Source: Eisenibacter elegans DSM 3317 (GTDB lineage: Bacteria > Bacteroidota > Bacteroidia > Cytophagales > Microscillaceae). From it: a DNA stretch of 64,000 nt. Location of the stretch: contig NZ_AUMD01000011.1 in assembly GCF_000430505.1 (NCBI RefSeq), forward strand, positions 62,001 through 126,000, in the 5' to 3' direction. The stretch's first letter is position 1, and every line of letters starts with the position of its first letter. Under the pieces are notes generated by a model. The model searched no databases. It worked only from the letters and a program-made list of their open reading frames with translations, and was not told where the DNA came from. Below, piece by piece: positions 7,014 through 16,986 of this stretch. Made by a program: the position numbers and the translations under genes.

Positions 7014-8333
7014 ATGAAACGCACTCATTATACTTACCAAACACGCAACTCAAATATGTATTCAGCACGAAACCTTTCCCGTTATGCTTGTGCGCTTTTG
7101 ATGGGGCTATTGCTACTGTTTTCGGTAAACAATAGCGTTTTTGCCCAAGATGGCGGACAAGACGATGGAGCCACTGCGGCTGCCGACCCTGCCGTCCTCG
7201 AACACGGCAAAAAACTCTTTAATCAAAAGTGTAAGTCTTGCCACGCCGTTACGGCAGAAGTAGTGGTAGGGCCGGGTCTGAAAGGCATCTTAGACCGCCG
7301 CGATGAGGCTTGGCTTATCAAGTGGATTCGCAACTCTCAAGCAGTGATTGCCTCTGGCGATGAATATGCCGTAAAAATTTACGAGCAATACAACAAAACC
7401 CAGATGCAGAGCTTCCCCGAGCTGTCTGACGATGATATTCGTGCCATCCTAGCCTACTCTGTAGATGCAGGTAATGCTGTTGTTGCTACTACTACCCCCG
7501 GAGAAAATAATGACAAGACTGCTTCGGGCAGTGGTGATAGCGCTCTAGCTGGTTATGTGCCTATTATTTTGGGCGTTTTGGCCTTTGTATTGGTGCTGAT
7601 CTTGGCCGTATTGTTCTTGCTCATCACCATCTTGACCCGCTACCTCAAGCAACAAGAGCAAAGTGGCAAGCTAGACGAGTCTGACCAAGAGGTGCTCAAT
7701 CAGAAATTCAACATCCTTGCGGTTTTCCAAAGCAAGATATTCATAGGCGGAGTAGCCGTTGTGTTTGTGTTGGTAGTAGCCAAGGCCGTCCTCGACGGAT
7801 TGATTGGCATCGGTATCCAACAGGGTTACGCCCCCACACAGCCTATCGCCTTCTCTCATAAACTTCACGCCGGCGAGCTCGAAATAGACTGTGAGTATTG
7901 CCACACAGGCGTGCGCAAGGGCAAATCGGCTACCATTCCTGCAGCCAATACCTGTATGAACTGCCACAACGCCATCAAGCGCGAATCTCCTGAGATCAAG
8001 AAAATCTACGCAGCCATCGAAAACGACAAACCCATTGAGTGGGTGCGTATTCATAACCTCCCTGATTTTGCTTATTTCAACCACGCCCAGCACGTAGAAG
8101 TAGGCGGATTGGAATGCCAAAACTGCCACGGTGAAATTGAGCAAATGGAAGTAGTACAGCAGCGCTCAACCCTAACAATGGGCTGGTGTATTGACTGCCA
8201 CCGTGAAACAGTAGTAAAAGCAGAAGGCAATGCCTACTACGACCGACTACTGGAAACCCACAAAGCCAACTCCAAAAAACCTATGCGTGTAGAAGATATA
8301 GGTGGTCTGGAATGTGCTAAGTGTCACTACTAA
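7014..8333 (+). CDS. actA: alternative complex III subunit ActA, multiheme cytochrome c
   Basis: From ATG 7014 the protein is 439 residues; an earlier ATG (6942) precedes the likely promoter. It has a signal peptide (LLMGLLLLFSVNNSVFAQ) and a first heme motif CKSCH at 73-77 in a small cytochrome c domain. Two membrane helices follow at about 177-212 and 241-263. Five more CxxCH motifs come at 293, 314, 368, 392 and 434 (CEYCH, CMNCH, CQNCH, CIDCH, CAKCH). ActA carries electrons from the quinol-oxidising membrane part of ACIII to the periplasmic acceptor. The six motifs exceed the five hemes I recall for ActA of Rhodothermus; the extra one is the N-terminal domain. It is the first gene of the act-cox supercluster. 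Confidence 0.9.
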   Translation: MKRTHYTYQTRNSNMYSARNLSRYACALLMGLLLLFSVNNSVFAQDGGQDDGATAAADPAVLEHGKKLFNQKCKSCHAVTAEVVVGPGLKGILDRRDEAWLIKWIRNSQAVIASGDEYAVKIYEQYNKTQMQSFPELSDDDIRAILAYSVDAGNAVVATTTPGENNDKTASGSGDSALAGYVPIILGVLAFVLVLILAVLFLLITILTRYLKQQEQSGKLDESDQEVLNQKFNILAVFQSKIFIGGVAVVFVLVVAKAVLDGLIGIGIQQGYAPTQPIAFSHKLHAGELEIDCEYCHTGVRKGKSATIPAANTCMNCHNAIKRESPEIKKIYAAIENDKPIEWVRIHNLPDFAYFNHAQHVEVGGLECQNCHGEIEQMEVVQQRSTLTMGWCIDCHRETVVKAEGNAYYDRLLETHKANSKKPMRVEDIGGLECAKCHY

Positions 8334-8398
8334 GTCGATCAGAAGACTACTTTCATTTGAACAAACACAATTTTTTTGGACATTTCACGAAGACAAAC

Positions 8399-11300
8399 AT
8401 GGAACATAAAAAATATTGGAAAGGAATCGAAGAATTGACCAATGACACGGAGTTTGTAAAAAACGCCGCCAATGAATTTCCCGAATTCCTCCCTATAAAA
8501 GAGCAAAGCAACAATCCGGAAAACAACTCTCGCCGTGATTTCTTGAAGCTCTTGGGCTTTAGTGTGGCTGCTGCTTCGCTGGCTGCTTGTGATGCGCCGG
8601 TGAAATATGCCATTCCTTATTTGAACAAGCCCGAAGATGTTGACCCTAGCGTACCTAACTTTTATGCCTCTACTTTCTTTGACGGAAGCAGCTACGCCAG
8701 CATATTGGTAAAGACACGCGAAGGCCGCCCCATCAAAATAGAGGGCAACAAACTATCAAGCGTTACTATGGGCGGTACTAGCGCCCGCACCCAAGCTTCT
8801 GTATTAGGGCTATATGATGATGCCCGCTACAAGACTTTCTTGGAGGGTGGCAGCGCTGTAGAAGCCAAGGACGCTGATGCGAAAATAGTGGCAGCACTAG
8901 CCAAGGCCAATGCTATCCGCATTGTGTCTCCAACGATTATCAGCCCTGCTACCAAAGCAGTCATTGCTGACTTTATCGAAAAATACCCTGCGGCTACCCA
9001 CGTGATGTACGACACACAATCTGCTGCCGGCATCCGCAAAGCCAACGAAACCTCTTTTGGCAAAGCCGTAGTACCTAGCTATCAATTCCAAAAGGCAGAG
9101 GTGATTGTAAGCTTTGGCGCAGACTTTTTGGGCACTTGGATTTCTCCAGCAGAATTTGCCCGCCAGTATGCCCAAACACGCCGCGTCAATAATGACAAGA
9201 AAAAGATGTCACGCCACTATCAGTTTGAAACCCGTCTCTCGCTTTCGGGTGCCAATGCGGATTACCGCGGTGTGATGAAGCCTTCGCAAAGCGGCCTAGC
9301 CGTATTGGCTTTGTATGAGAAGCTGACTGGCAAAGGCACTAAGTTTGCCAATGAGCGCACAGACGCGCTGCTGACCAAGGCGGCCAAAGACCTCAACGCT
9401 GCCAAAGGCAAAGCCTTGGTAGTAAGTAGCAGCAATGACCCTGCTGTCCAAACTGTAGTCAACGCTATCAATGATTACTTGGGTAACTATGGCAACACCA
9501 TCGACCTAAACACGCCGCTATTGGTGCGCCAAGGAGATGATGCCGCGATGAGCACCTTCGTCAATGATGCCAAAGCCGGTAAAATAGACGCAGTTATTTT
9601 CTACGGAGCTAACCCCGTCTATGACTACCCCGAAGGCGAAGCCCTGAAAGCCGCCATCGCCAAAATGCCTTTGAGTGTCTCTTTGGCTACCCAACTTGAC
9701 GAAACCAGCGAGGCTTGCAAATTTGTATGCCCCGACCACCACTACCTAGAGTCTTGGAATGATGCAGAGCCTAAGCAAGGCTTCTACAGCTTGGCGCAGC
9801 CTACCATCCAGCCGCTCTTCAAAACCCGCCAAGCGCAAGAAAGCTTGCTCACTTGGGCTGGTAATAAGACAGATTTCTACGCATATTTGACTAAATTCTG
9901 GCAGAAGAATATCTTCTCCAAACAAGATAAAATCGGCTCTGCGCAAGAGTTCTGGAATATCTCGCTACACGATGGTATCTTTGAAACTACTGCCAAAGCA
10001 GCTGCCAAGGCCGAGGACAAAGCCGAAGGCGATGAGCCTAAAGCTGGTGCCAAAATAGCGTTTGCCGGAGATATGGCCGCTGTTGCTGCCGCTATCCGTC
10101 AGAACTACAAAGCCGACGGCCAAGGTATCGAAATCGAGCTTTATGAAAAAACATCCATCGGCAACGGGGCTATGGCCAACAACCCTTGGCTACAAGAAAT
10201 GCCTGACTCGATCTCCAAAGCAACTTGGGACAACTACGTGGCTATGCCTCAGTCTATGGCCAACGAAATGGGTATCAAGCAAGGCGATGTCGTAAAGGTT
10301 ACCCCTAAAGGAAAAGTAGGCTTGGAACTTCCAGTACTCGTACAGCCCGGCCAAGCCCAAGGTACGGTATCAGTGGCGTTAGGCTATGGCCGCAGCAAAG
10401 CCGGTAAAGTAGCCGAAGGCGTAGGACAAAACGTCGCTCCTTGGATCAGCATCCAACAAGGAATGTTCTCTTGGACTGCTGCCGAAGTGAGCATCGAGAA
10501 AGTAGGTAAGAAATCTCCCATCGCCCAAACCCAAACCCACAACACCATTATGGCGCGCCATATCGTTCGTGAGGCCAACTTGAGCGACTACCAAGGAGAC
10601 TTTGAGAAATACCTCAAAAAATACGAAATCAAAATCGCTACCTCTGAAGGAGATAAAAAACCAACAGAAATCTCTCTCTGGAAAGGACACAAATACCCCA
10701 ACCACTCTTGGGGGATGACTATCGACCTCAACAGCTGCTTTGGTTGCGGTGCTTGTACGATAGCCTGTCAGGTAGAGAATAACATCCCGGTAGTAGGCAA
10801 GAAAGAAGTACTGACCAGCCGCGAAATGCACTGGCTTCGTATTGACCGCTACTATAGCAGCGATGCTGAAGTGGAAGACCTCAAGGGCTTGGAACAAGCC
10901 TCTGAGAACCCACAGGTGATTTTCCAGCCGATGATGTGTCAACACTGCAACAACGCTCCTTGTGAGACTGTGTGTCCAGTATTGGCTACCACACACAGCT
11001 CTGAGGGCTTGAACCAAATGGCCTACAACCGTTGTATCGGTACGCGCTACTGCGCCAACAACTGCCCATACAAAGTACGCCGCTTCAACTGGTTCCACTA
11101 TGCCGCCGACGACCGTTTCACTGCCGCCAACTACCCACAAACATCTGACCTCGGTAAGATGGTACTTAACCCTGATGTTACAGTACGCTCTCGTGGGGTA
11201 ATGGAGAAGTGTACGATGTGTGTGCAGCGTATCCAAGCGGGCAAACTTGAAGCCAAAAAGCAGAAACGCGCTCTTGTAGATGGAGATGTTTCGACTGCTT

Positions 11301-11557
11301 GTGCAGAGGCTTGCCCTACTCAGGCCATCACCTTTGGCGATATGAACGACAAGGAGAGCGCTATTAGCAAACTCTTGGCTATCAAGGCTGAAGTGAAAGA
11401 AGCAGATCACGGCCACGCCGCTGAAACTACTTACAAAATCACAGAGCCACGCGCCTTCCACGTACTCGAAGAAATCAACGTGCGTCCGCAGGTTACTTAC
11501 CTAACCAAGATTCGCAACTTGGATAAAGAAGACCTCAATAAAGGACAAAAAGCATAA
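8399..11557 (+). CDS. actB: alternative complex III subunit ActB, molybdopterin-like/4Fe-4S protein
   Basis: I place the start at ATG 8399 (MEHKKYWKGIEEL; 1052 residues), because the 26 residues before it overlap actA and look unlike the family. A twin-arginine-like signal SRRDFLKLLGF lies at 44-54, set further in than usual, which fits the TAT-variant ActB type. Residues about 60-740 are a molybdopterin-oxidoreductase-like region that in ACIII carries no cofactor. The C-terminal part is a ferredoxin module with Cys sets CFGCGACTIAC (about 779), CQHCNNAPCETVC (about 846), CIGTRYCANNC (about 879), CTMC (about 938) and CAEAC (about 968). These would bind the iron-sulfur chain. An Ala/Lys/Glu-rich linker lies near residue 545. 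Its neighbours actA and actC confirm the assignment. Confidence 0.92.
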   Translation: MEHKKYWKGIEELTNDTEFVKNAANEFPEFLPIKEQSNNPENNSRRDFLKLLGFSVAAASLAACDAPVKYAIPYLNKPEDVDPSVPNFYASTFFDGSSYASILVKTREGRPIKIEGNKLSSVTMGGTSARTQASVLGLYDDARYKTFLEGGSAVEAKDADAKIVAALAKANAIRIVSPTIISPATKAVIADFIEKYPAATHVMYDTQSAAGIRKANETSFGKAVVPSYQFQKAEVIVSFGADFLGTWISPAEFARQYAQTRRVNNDKKKMSRHYQFETRLSLSGANADYRGVMKPSQSGLAVLALYEKLTGKGTKFANERTDALLTKAAKDLNAAKGKALVVSSSNDPAVQTVVNAINDYLGNYGNTIDLNTPLLVRQGDDAAMSTFVNDAKAGKIDAVIFYGANPVYDYPEGEALKAAIAKMPLSVSLATQLDETSEACKFVCPDHHYLESWNDAEPKQGFYSLAQPTIQPLFKTRQAQESLLTWAGNKTDFYAYLTKFWQKNIFSKQDKIGSAQEFWNISLHDGIFETTAKAAAKAEDKAEGDEPKAGAKIAFAGDMAAVAAAIRQNYKADGQGIEIELYEKTSIGNGAMANNPWLQEMPDSISKATWDNYVAMPQSMANEMGIKQGDVVKVTPKGKVGLELPVLVQPGQAQGTVSVALGYGRSKAGKVAEGVGQNVAPWISIQQGMFSWTAAEVSIEKVGKKSPIAQTQTHNTIMARHIVREANLSDYQGDFEKYLKKYEIKIATSEGDKKPTEISLWKGHKYPNHSWGMTIDLNSCFGCGACTIACQVENNIPVVGKKEVLTSREMHWLRIDRYYSSDAEVEDLKGLEQASENPQVIFQPMMCQHCNNAPCETVCPVLATTHSSEGLNQMAYNRCIGTRYCANNCPYKVRRFNWFHYAADDRFTAANYPQTSDLGKMVLNPDVTVRSRGVMEKCTMCVQRIQAGKLEAKKQKRALVDGDVSTACAEACPTQAITFGDMNDKESAISKLLAIKAEVKEADHGHAAETTYKITEPRAFHVLEEINVRPQVTYLTKIRNLDKEDLNKGQKA

Positions 11558-11568
11558 TCTAATTCTGA

Positions 11569-11599
11569 AAAGGGCAGAGACCACCGGCCTTTGCCCCTT
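11569..11599 (+). other. weak intercistronic hairpin between actB and actC
   Basis: AAAGGGCA (11569-11576) and TGCCCCTT (11592-11599) pair with one mismatch. There is no full T-run after it. In an operon gap of 89 bases it may help set relative subunit levels or protect mRNA ends; that is inference. Confidence 0.3.
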
Positions 11600-11646
11600 C
11601 TTAGCCTATTTTACCCGAATCGTATTCACTCATAACTGACAATATT

Positions 11647-13101
11647 ATGCAAGTTACTTCACCCATAAGAGAACCCCTTGTACTCCGCAAGGACGACGAG
11701 GCGAATCCCGGTAAGAAACGCGAAACGACCTATGCCGACGTAACCGAGGATATTTGTCGCCAAGTAGAGGCCGCCCCCAACCCACGTTGGATGCTGGCGA
11801 TGCTCATTTCTTTGACTGCCCTTGCTTGGGGTAGCTACACACTCTACCGTACTTGGTGGTTCGGTATTGGTGAGTGGGGATTGAACAAAACCATCGGCTG
11901 GGCTTGGGACATTACCAACTTCGTATGGTGGGTAGGTATCGGTCACGCCGGTACGCTTATCTCAGCGATTTTGTTGCTCTTCCGCCAAAAATGGAGAACT
12001 TCTATTAACCGTGCCGCTGAGGCGATGACAATCTTCGCCGTTGTCTGTGCGGGCTCTTTCATTCTGATGCACATGGGTCGCCCTTGGTTGGCTCACTGGG
12101 CGCTACCTCTTCCCAATACCTACGGCCCGTTATGGGTGAATTTTAACTCGCCGTTGGTATGGGACGTATTCGCCATCAGTACTTATCTGACGGTGTCTTT
12201 GGTGTTCTGGTATATCGGCCTTATCCCTGATTTGGCCACTATCCGCGAGCGTGCCAAAGCCGCAGGCCGCCCCATCTCTGCTTTCGTATATGGCTTGCTC
12301 AGCTTTGGCTGGGATGGCTCCGCCAAGACTTGGGCGCGCTACGAAATGGTTGCGCTGGTGTTGGCTGGTTTGTCTACGCCGCTCGTACTTTCAGTACACA
12401 CTATCGTAAGCTTTGACTTTGCCACTTCCTTAATTCCAGGATGGCACACGACTATCTTCCCGCCATACTTCGTAGCCGGAGCGATTTTCTCAGGTTTTGC
12501 GATGGTATTGACCCTGATGCTCATTACCCGATATGTATTCAAGCTTCAGCCATATATTACTTTGGCACACATCGAGTCGATGAATAAAATCATCCTCTTG
12601 ACAGGCTCTATCGTAGGTATTGCATACTTGACCGAGTTCTTTATAGCTTGGTACTCAGGAGTAGAGTATGAGCGATATGCCTTTATCAACCGTGCTTTTG
12701 GGCCTTATTGGTGGGCTTACTGGTCTATGATGACTTGCAACGTAATTTCTCCACAGTTCTTCTGGTTCCGCTCAATGCGCCGCAATATTTATGTAACCTT
12801 TGGGCTTTCTATTGTGGTGAATATCGGAATGTGGTTTGAGCGTTTCGTAATTATTGTAACCTCACTACACCGCGACTTCTTGCCTTCAAGCTGGACGATG
12901 TTCTACCCTACTTATGTAGACGTTGGCGATTATATCTTCTCCTTTGGCCTATTCTTTACGCTCTTCTTCCTGTTTGCGAAGTTTTTGCCAATGATTAACA
13001 TGGCCGAAGTAAAGACTGTTCTTGCATCTTCTAACGAAGCTATTCGTGAAAAAGGCTTGATTGAGGTGGCTGAAGAAGCTAAAGTAGCCACCAACGCTTA
13101 A
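11647..13101 (+). CDS. actC: alternative complex III subunit ActC, NrfD-like quinol-binding membrane protein
   Basis: This 484-residue polytopic protein belongs to the NrfD/PsrC family. A soluble N-terminus of about 50 residues is followed by about ten hydrophobic segments, for example [39 protein letters not shown] and [19 protein letters not shown]. The conserved family stretch GIGHAGT and the acidic and histidine residues in the membrane part fit a quinol site and proton path. In ACIII, ActC and ActF flank the quinol site beneath ActB. It lies 89 bases after actB and 36 bases before actD, in the standard act order. No missing segments are apparent. Confidence 0.92.
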   Translation: MQVTSPIREPLVLRKDDEANPGKKRETTYADVTEDICRQVEAAPNPRWMLAMLISLTALAWGSYTLYRTWWFGIGEWGLNKTIGWAWDITNFVWWVGIGHAGTLISAILLLFRQKWRTSINRAAEAMTIFAVVCAGSFILMHMGRPWLAHWALPLPNTYGPLWVNFNSPLVWDVFAISTYLTVSLVFWYIGLIPDLATIRERAKAAGRPISAFVYGLLSFGWDGSAKTWARYEMVALVLAGLSTPLVLSVHTIVSFDFATSLIPGWHTTIFPPYFVAGAIFSGFAMVLTLMLITRYVFKLQPYITLAHIESMNKIILLTGSIVGIAYLTEFFIAWYSGVEYERYAFINRAFGPYWWAYWSMMTCNVISPQFFWFRSMRRNIYVTFGLSIVVNIGMWFERFVIIVTSLHRDFLPSSWTMFYPTYVDVGDYIFSFGLFFTLFFLFAKFLPMINMAEVKTVLASSNEAIREKGLIEVAEEAKVATNA

Positions 13102-13137
13102 GGTATCAATTGACAACGCATAAACATTCGTAAAGCA

Positions 13138-13683
13138 ATGGCAGACAATAGCAATAAAAAATTTTTGGTAGGCATTTTCAATGATGAGAATGTCTTGCTC
13201 AAGGCTGTGAAGCAACTCAAAGCCAAGAGTGTAAAGATACACGATGTGTATACGCCGTACCCTGTTCACAACTTGGACATTTATTTGGGTTACAAGCGCT
13301 CGCGCTTGTCCAAAGCCGCCTTCTTGTTTGGCGCAACCGGAACTACCTTGGCCATATTGATGCAAGTATATATGCTCAGTATTGACTGGCCGATGATTGT
13401 AGGTGGTAAGAACTTCGTGGCCGCTCCTACGATGGTACCAGTAACTTTCGAGTTTACCGTATTGTGTGCAGCTCTTGGTATGGTGGGTACATTTTTGATT
13501 TCTAATGGCCTAGGCCCCGGAAAACAAGCGTTTATGTTTGACCCCCGCAGCACTGACGACAAGTTTGTCATGGCTATTGAAGTTGGCAAAAATGTGCTTT
13601 CAGAAACAGAATTAGAAGCTGCTTTGAAAGAACACGGCGCTGAAGCTGTAAACACCAAAGAAGTTTTAACCAAAAAACACTAA
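13138..13683 (+). CDS. actD: alternative complex III subunit ActD (DUF3341)
   Basis: This 181-residue protein has a soluble N-terminal domain (KFLVGIFNDENVLLKAVKQLK, then YTPYPVHNLD, the DUF3341 signature) and two membrane helices: AAFLFGATGTTLAILMQVYMLSI at about 60-85 and FEFTVLCAALGMVGTFLISNGLGPG at about 100-125. A short soluble C-terminus follows (DDKFVMAIEV). This is the normal ActD topology. It stabilises the membrane part of ACIII and has no cofactor. Position between actC and actE supports the call. Confidence 0.92.
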   Translation: MADNSNKKFLVGIFNDENVLLKAVKQLKAKSVKIHDVYTPYPVHNLDIYLGYKRSRLSKAAFLFGATGTTLAILMQVYMLSIDWPMIVGGKNFVAAPTMVPVTFEFTVLCAALGMVGTFLISNGLGPGKQAFMFDPRSTDDKFVMAIEVGKNVLSETELEAALKEHGAEAVNTKEVLTKKH

Positions 13684-13714
13684 TCATTAGAGACTGCAAC
13701 TGTTGATATTGACT

Positions 13715-14425
13715 ATGAAAACATCAAACTTGCTTGTATGTACCATCGCACTCATCGGGCTGGCGCTTAGCGCCTGCTCCAAAGACCCCAACCATCCGGG
13801 TCAGGAGTTTGCTCCACAGATGTATGTGTCTGGTGCTTACGAACCATTTACCCAAGTAGAAGCCAACCCTGCCAATACCATCAAGGGAGAGGCATTGAAG
13901 CACAATCTACGCCCCACAGTACCCAATACCATTGCCCGACGCGATAACCGCAACGGCGTTTATGGAGAAGATGGCCGTATCAAAGATTTGCTTTGGTATG
14001 CTAATATACCCGCAGACGACTATGAGCGCGCAGCCAAGGAGCTGACCAATCCTTTGAAGCCTACCGATAAGGTACTGGCCGACGGAAAGCGCCTCTATAC
14101 TTCTTATTGTGCGCCTTGCCATGGCGCTACCGGCGCCGGTGACGGCAAAGTAGCAGAGCGATACAAAGGTGTCGCCAACTTAGAAGGTATTACCAAAAGC
14201 AACGGCCATATCTTCCACGTTATCACACACGGCAAAGGCCGTATGTGGCCACATGCCTCACTCATTACTCCGCTGGATCGCTGGAAAATTGTTCACTATG
14301 TGAATCAATTGCAAGGGGTAGACGCAAAAACAGATGAGGATAAGGCCGATGATAAGCAAGACGGAACGGAAAAAGCCGATGACAAAAAAGAGGCTGAAAC
14401 CACCAATACCGTTGCGCAGCGATAA
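13715..14425 (+). CDS. actE: alternative complex III subunit ActE, monoheme lipoprotein cytochrome c
   Basis: From ATG 13715 it is 236 residues; an ATG at 13703 would add four (MILT) and spoil the short n-region. The signal ends with the lipobox LSAC, Cys21, so the protein is lipid-anchored. One heme motif, CAPCH, at 132-136 (RLYTSYCAPCHGATGAGDGK) is followed by a likely axial Met in GRMWPHA. This is the ActE pattern, a class I cytochrome c that accepts electrons from ActA. The last 35 residues are a Lys/Asp/Glu-rich tail with repeated DDK units, of low complexity and probably flexible. It lies between actD and actF. Confidence 0.9.
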   Translation: MKTSNLLVCTIALIGLALSACSKDPNHPGQEFAPQMYVSGAYEPFTQVEANPANTIKGEALKHNLRPTVPNTIARRDNRNGVYGEDGRIKDLLWYANIPADDYERAAKELTNPLKPTDKVLADGKRLYTSYCAPCHGATGAGDGKVAERYKGVANLEGITKSNGHIFHVITHGKGRMWPHASLITPLDRWKIVHYVNQLQGVDAKTDEDKADDKQDGTEKADDKKEAETTNTVAQR

Positions 14426-14474
14426 TTCACCTTACTAATCCAACATTTTTTGTAGAATCAAAAAAGCACTAATC

Positions 14475-15794
14475 ATGGCAGAAGCACACGTTTCTATCGA
14501 AAACGAAAAACAATATACCTTTACGCCGGAGCTGCGCAAGAAACTCCTTCTGGGGATGGCTGTGGGTGCAGGCTTGTTTATATTGGGAGTTATCCTAATG
14601 GCAATCTTCGGCCTAAAACATCCCGGAGATGCGCACCACGCCCTCGGCGGCGGCGGCGATGGCCACGGCTTCCATTGGTCTAAGCGTGTATTTGCCAACC
14701 TTTGGCTACACGGTGTCCTCTTTACAGGAATCTCTTTGGTTGGAGTGTTCTTTGTGGCTGTCAATTATGTAGCCTATGCAGGCTGGGTAACAACCTTGCG
14801 CCGCATCCCTGAGACCTTCGGCTACTTCCTGCCCTTTACAGGAGCATTGCTTTTGATAATGTTTTTTGTGGCAGGCCACGATCTTTTCCACTGGACACAC
14901 AAGGAGCTGTACGAAGTAGGTGGAGAGCATTACGATGCCATCATCGCAGGCAAACGCCCTTATCTCAATACGCCCTTCTTCTTAATCCGCATGGTGATTT
15001 ATTTTGCGGCTTGGTACTTACTCTTTATGATTATCCGCCGCAACTCACTGGCCGAAGACCAACTTCAAATCCAAGACTTTAGCGAAGGCAGCACCAAGTT
15101 CTACAACAAGAACGTGTATATGTCTGCCGTATTCTTGGTAATCTTTGGTGTTACAAGCTCTACTTCGGCTTGGGACTGGGTGATGTCTATCGATACACAC
15201 TGGTTCAGCACCATGTTTGGTTGGTATGTATTTGCCAGCTGGTTTGTAACCGGGTTGGCCGTAATTACCTTGACAGTGGTATTCTTGAAAGAAGCTGGCT
15301 ACCTCAATGTAGTCAAAGAAGACCACCTACATGACTTGGGTAAATTTATGTTTGCCTTCAGTATTTTCTGGACATACATCTGGTTCTGCCAGTTCTTGTT
15401 ATATTACTACGCCAACATTCCCGAGGAAGCGATTTACTTCCATGAGCGCCTCGTGTTGCACAACGGCGTATACAACCCTGTATTCTTTGGCGCGCTTGCC
15501 CTCAACTTCATTGTTCCATTCTTGGGCTTGATGACACGCAACGCCAAGCGTAAGATGACCTTGTTGAAAATTATCGCCGGAGCAATTCTGATTGGCCACT
15601 GGTTGGACTTCTACATCATGATTATGCCCGGTACAGTAGGGCCTTATGCCAACTTTGGCTTGGTAGAATTGGGTTGCATCTTGATGTTTGGCTGTGGCTT
15701 TGCCTTTGTAGTAGCCACTAACCTAGCCAAGGCCAATTTGTATCCCAAAAACGACCCTTATCTCAAGGAAAGTTTGCATCACGAAGTTGCCTAA
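14475..15794 (+). CDS. actF: alternative complex III subunit ActF
   Basis: This 439-residue membrane protein resembles ActC in topology but is a separate family. After a short soluble N-terminus the first helix is KLLLGMAVGAGLFILGVILMAIF. A His/Gly-rich loop (PGDAHHALGGGGDGHGFHW) precedes further helices such as LHGVLFTGISLVGVFFVAVNYV, AGHDLFHWTH and SSTSAWDWVMSIDTHWFSTMFG. The motif SAWDW-MSID-HWFS is well conserved in ActF. The protein completes the membrane part of ACIII and probably takes part in proton movement; the mechanism is inferred. The gene ends 61 bases before subunit II of the oxidase, linking the two complexes in one cluster. Confidence 0.9.
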   Translation: MAEAHVSIENEKQYTFTPELRKKLLLGMAVGAGLFILGVILMAIFGLKHPGDAHHALGGGGDGHGFHWSKRVFANLWLHGVLFTGISLVGVFFVAVNYVAYAGWVTTLRRIPETFGYFLPFTGALLLIMFFVAGHDLFHWTHKELYEVGGEHYDAIIAGKRPYLNTPFFLIRMVIYFAAWYLLFMIIRRNSLAEDQLQIQDFSEGSTKFYNKNVYMSAVFLVIFGVTSSTSAWDWVMSIDTHWFSTMFGWYVFASWFVTGLAVITLTVVFLKEAGYLNVVKEDHLHDLGKFMFAFSIFWTYIWFCQFLLYYYANIPEEAIYFHERLVLHNGVYNPVFFGALALNFIVPFLGLMTRNAKRKMTLLKIIAGAILIGHWLDFYIMIMPGTVGPYANFGLVELGCILMFGCGFAFVVATNLAKANLYPKNDPYLKESLHHEVA

Positions 15795-15855
15795 GGCAAA
15801 CAATTTCGATATACATGTCATTAATAGAGTAAGAAACTAATTACTGATCGAAACT

Positions 15856-16950
15856 ATGGTAAATATCATTCTAGGACTTACCGGGGTGTTAATTCTGGCC
15901 ATCTTCTTGATGTTGTTCAGAATACAGACGCTCGTGTCGATTGTCCAAGGAAAAGAAAAAGTAGGGATGGCCAACCGTATCAACGCCGCCCTAATGCTGA
16001 TTGTACCCATCATAGGCTATGTGCTCTTTGCTTGGTACACCTCCAAAACAGCGTCAGATTTTATGCTTCCTGTAGCTTCTGAGCACGGCATGCAAACTGA
16101 CTCACTGTTCTGGATATGTATGGTCATTATCTTGGCCATGTTCTTCATCACCAATACGGCTTTGTTTGTGTTTGCATACCGCTATCAATACCAAGAGGGT
16201 CGTCAGGCATCGTTCTTTCACGATAATACTCAGCTGGAGTTTATCTGGACGATTATCCCGGCTATCATCTTGACAGGTATGGTGCTTTATGGCAACAATG
16301 TTTGGTGGAAAATCATGACAGCTCCTCCCAAAGAGGCGAATGTACTCGAAATCATGGGACACCAATTTGCGTGGAAAGTACGCTACCCCGGCAAAGACCA
16401 AGCGCTAGGAAACTATAACTTCCGCTTGATTGATAATGTCAACGAAATGGGTATCGACTTTGAAGACAAGGCCTCTGAAGATGATTTCATGGTGGGCGAA
16501 ATCCACATCCCTGTAGGCGAGCCAGTATTGTTCAAAATCCGTGCACGTGATGTGTTACACAGTGTCTTTGCCCCTCACTTCCGTCTCAAGATGGATGCCG
16601 TACCGGGCTATCCCACACAGTTTCACTTTGTCCCTACCAAAACTACAGCGCAGATGCGTACAGAAACTGGCAATCCTGACTTCAACTACGAGATTGCTTG
16701 TACTGAAATCTGTGGACGCGGACACTTCGCGATGAAGTTTATTGTGGTGGTTGAAGAGAAAGAAGAGTATGAAAAATGGTATGCTGCCCAAACACCTTTC
16801 TTGGAGCAAAACCCTGATTACAAAGGCAAGGGAATGTCTGAATATATCAAGAAAAATATTGCCGGTAAGCAAGCCCCTGCCAAAGAACTAGAAGCTAAGC
16901 CTGCGGCCAACACCGAAGTAGCTGAGCAAATAGTAAAAGCAGGTATCTAA
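15856..16950 (+). CDS. coxB: cytochrome c oxidase subunit II (CuA)
   Basis: This 364-residue protein has N-terminal membrane helices (IILGLTGVLILAIFLMLF, then ALMLIVPIIGYVLFAWY and MVIILAMFFITNTALFVFAY) and a periplasmic cupredoxin domain. The binuclear CuA ligands are all present: His235 (VLHSVF), then C282, E284, C286, H290 and M293 in CTEICGRGHFAM. There is no fused cytochrome c domain, so it is not a caa3 fusion; the tail is an Ala/Lys/Glu-rich linker. It accepts electrons from cytochrome c, here plausibly through ActE. It is 36 bases before subunit I. Confidence 0.95.
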   Translation: MVNIILGLTGVLILAIFLMLFRIQTLVSIVQGKEKVGMANRINAALMLIVPIIGYVLFAWYTSKTASDFMLPVASEHGMQTDSLFWICMVIILAMFFITNTALFVFAYRYQYQEGRQASFFHDNTQLEFIWTIIPAIILTGMVLYGNNVWWKIMTAPPKEANVLEIMGHQFAWKVRYPGKDQALGNYNFRLIDNVNEMGIDFEDKASEDDFMVGEIHIPVGEPVLFKIRARDVLHSVFAPHFRLKMDAVPGYPTQFHFVPTKTTAQMRTETGNPDFNYEIACTEICGRGHFAMKFIVVVEEKEEYEKWYAAQTPFLEQNPDYKGKGMSEYIKKNIAGKQAPAKELEAKPAANTEVAEQIVKAGI

Positions 16951-16986
16951 TAGAAGAATACTGAATCATTAAAATTTTACGGAAAA

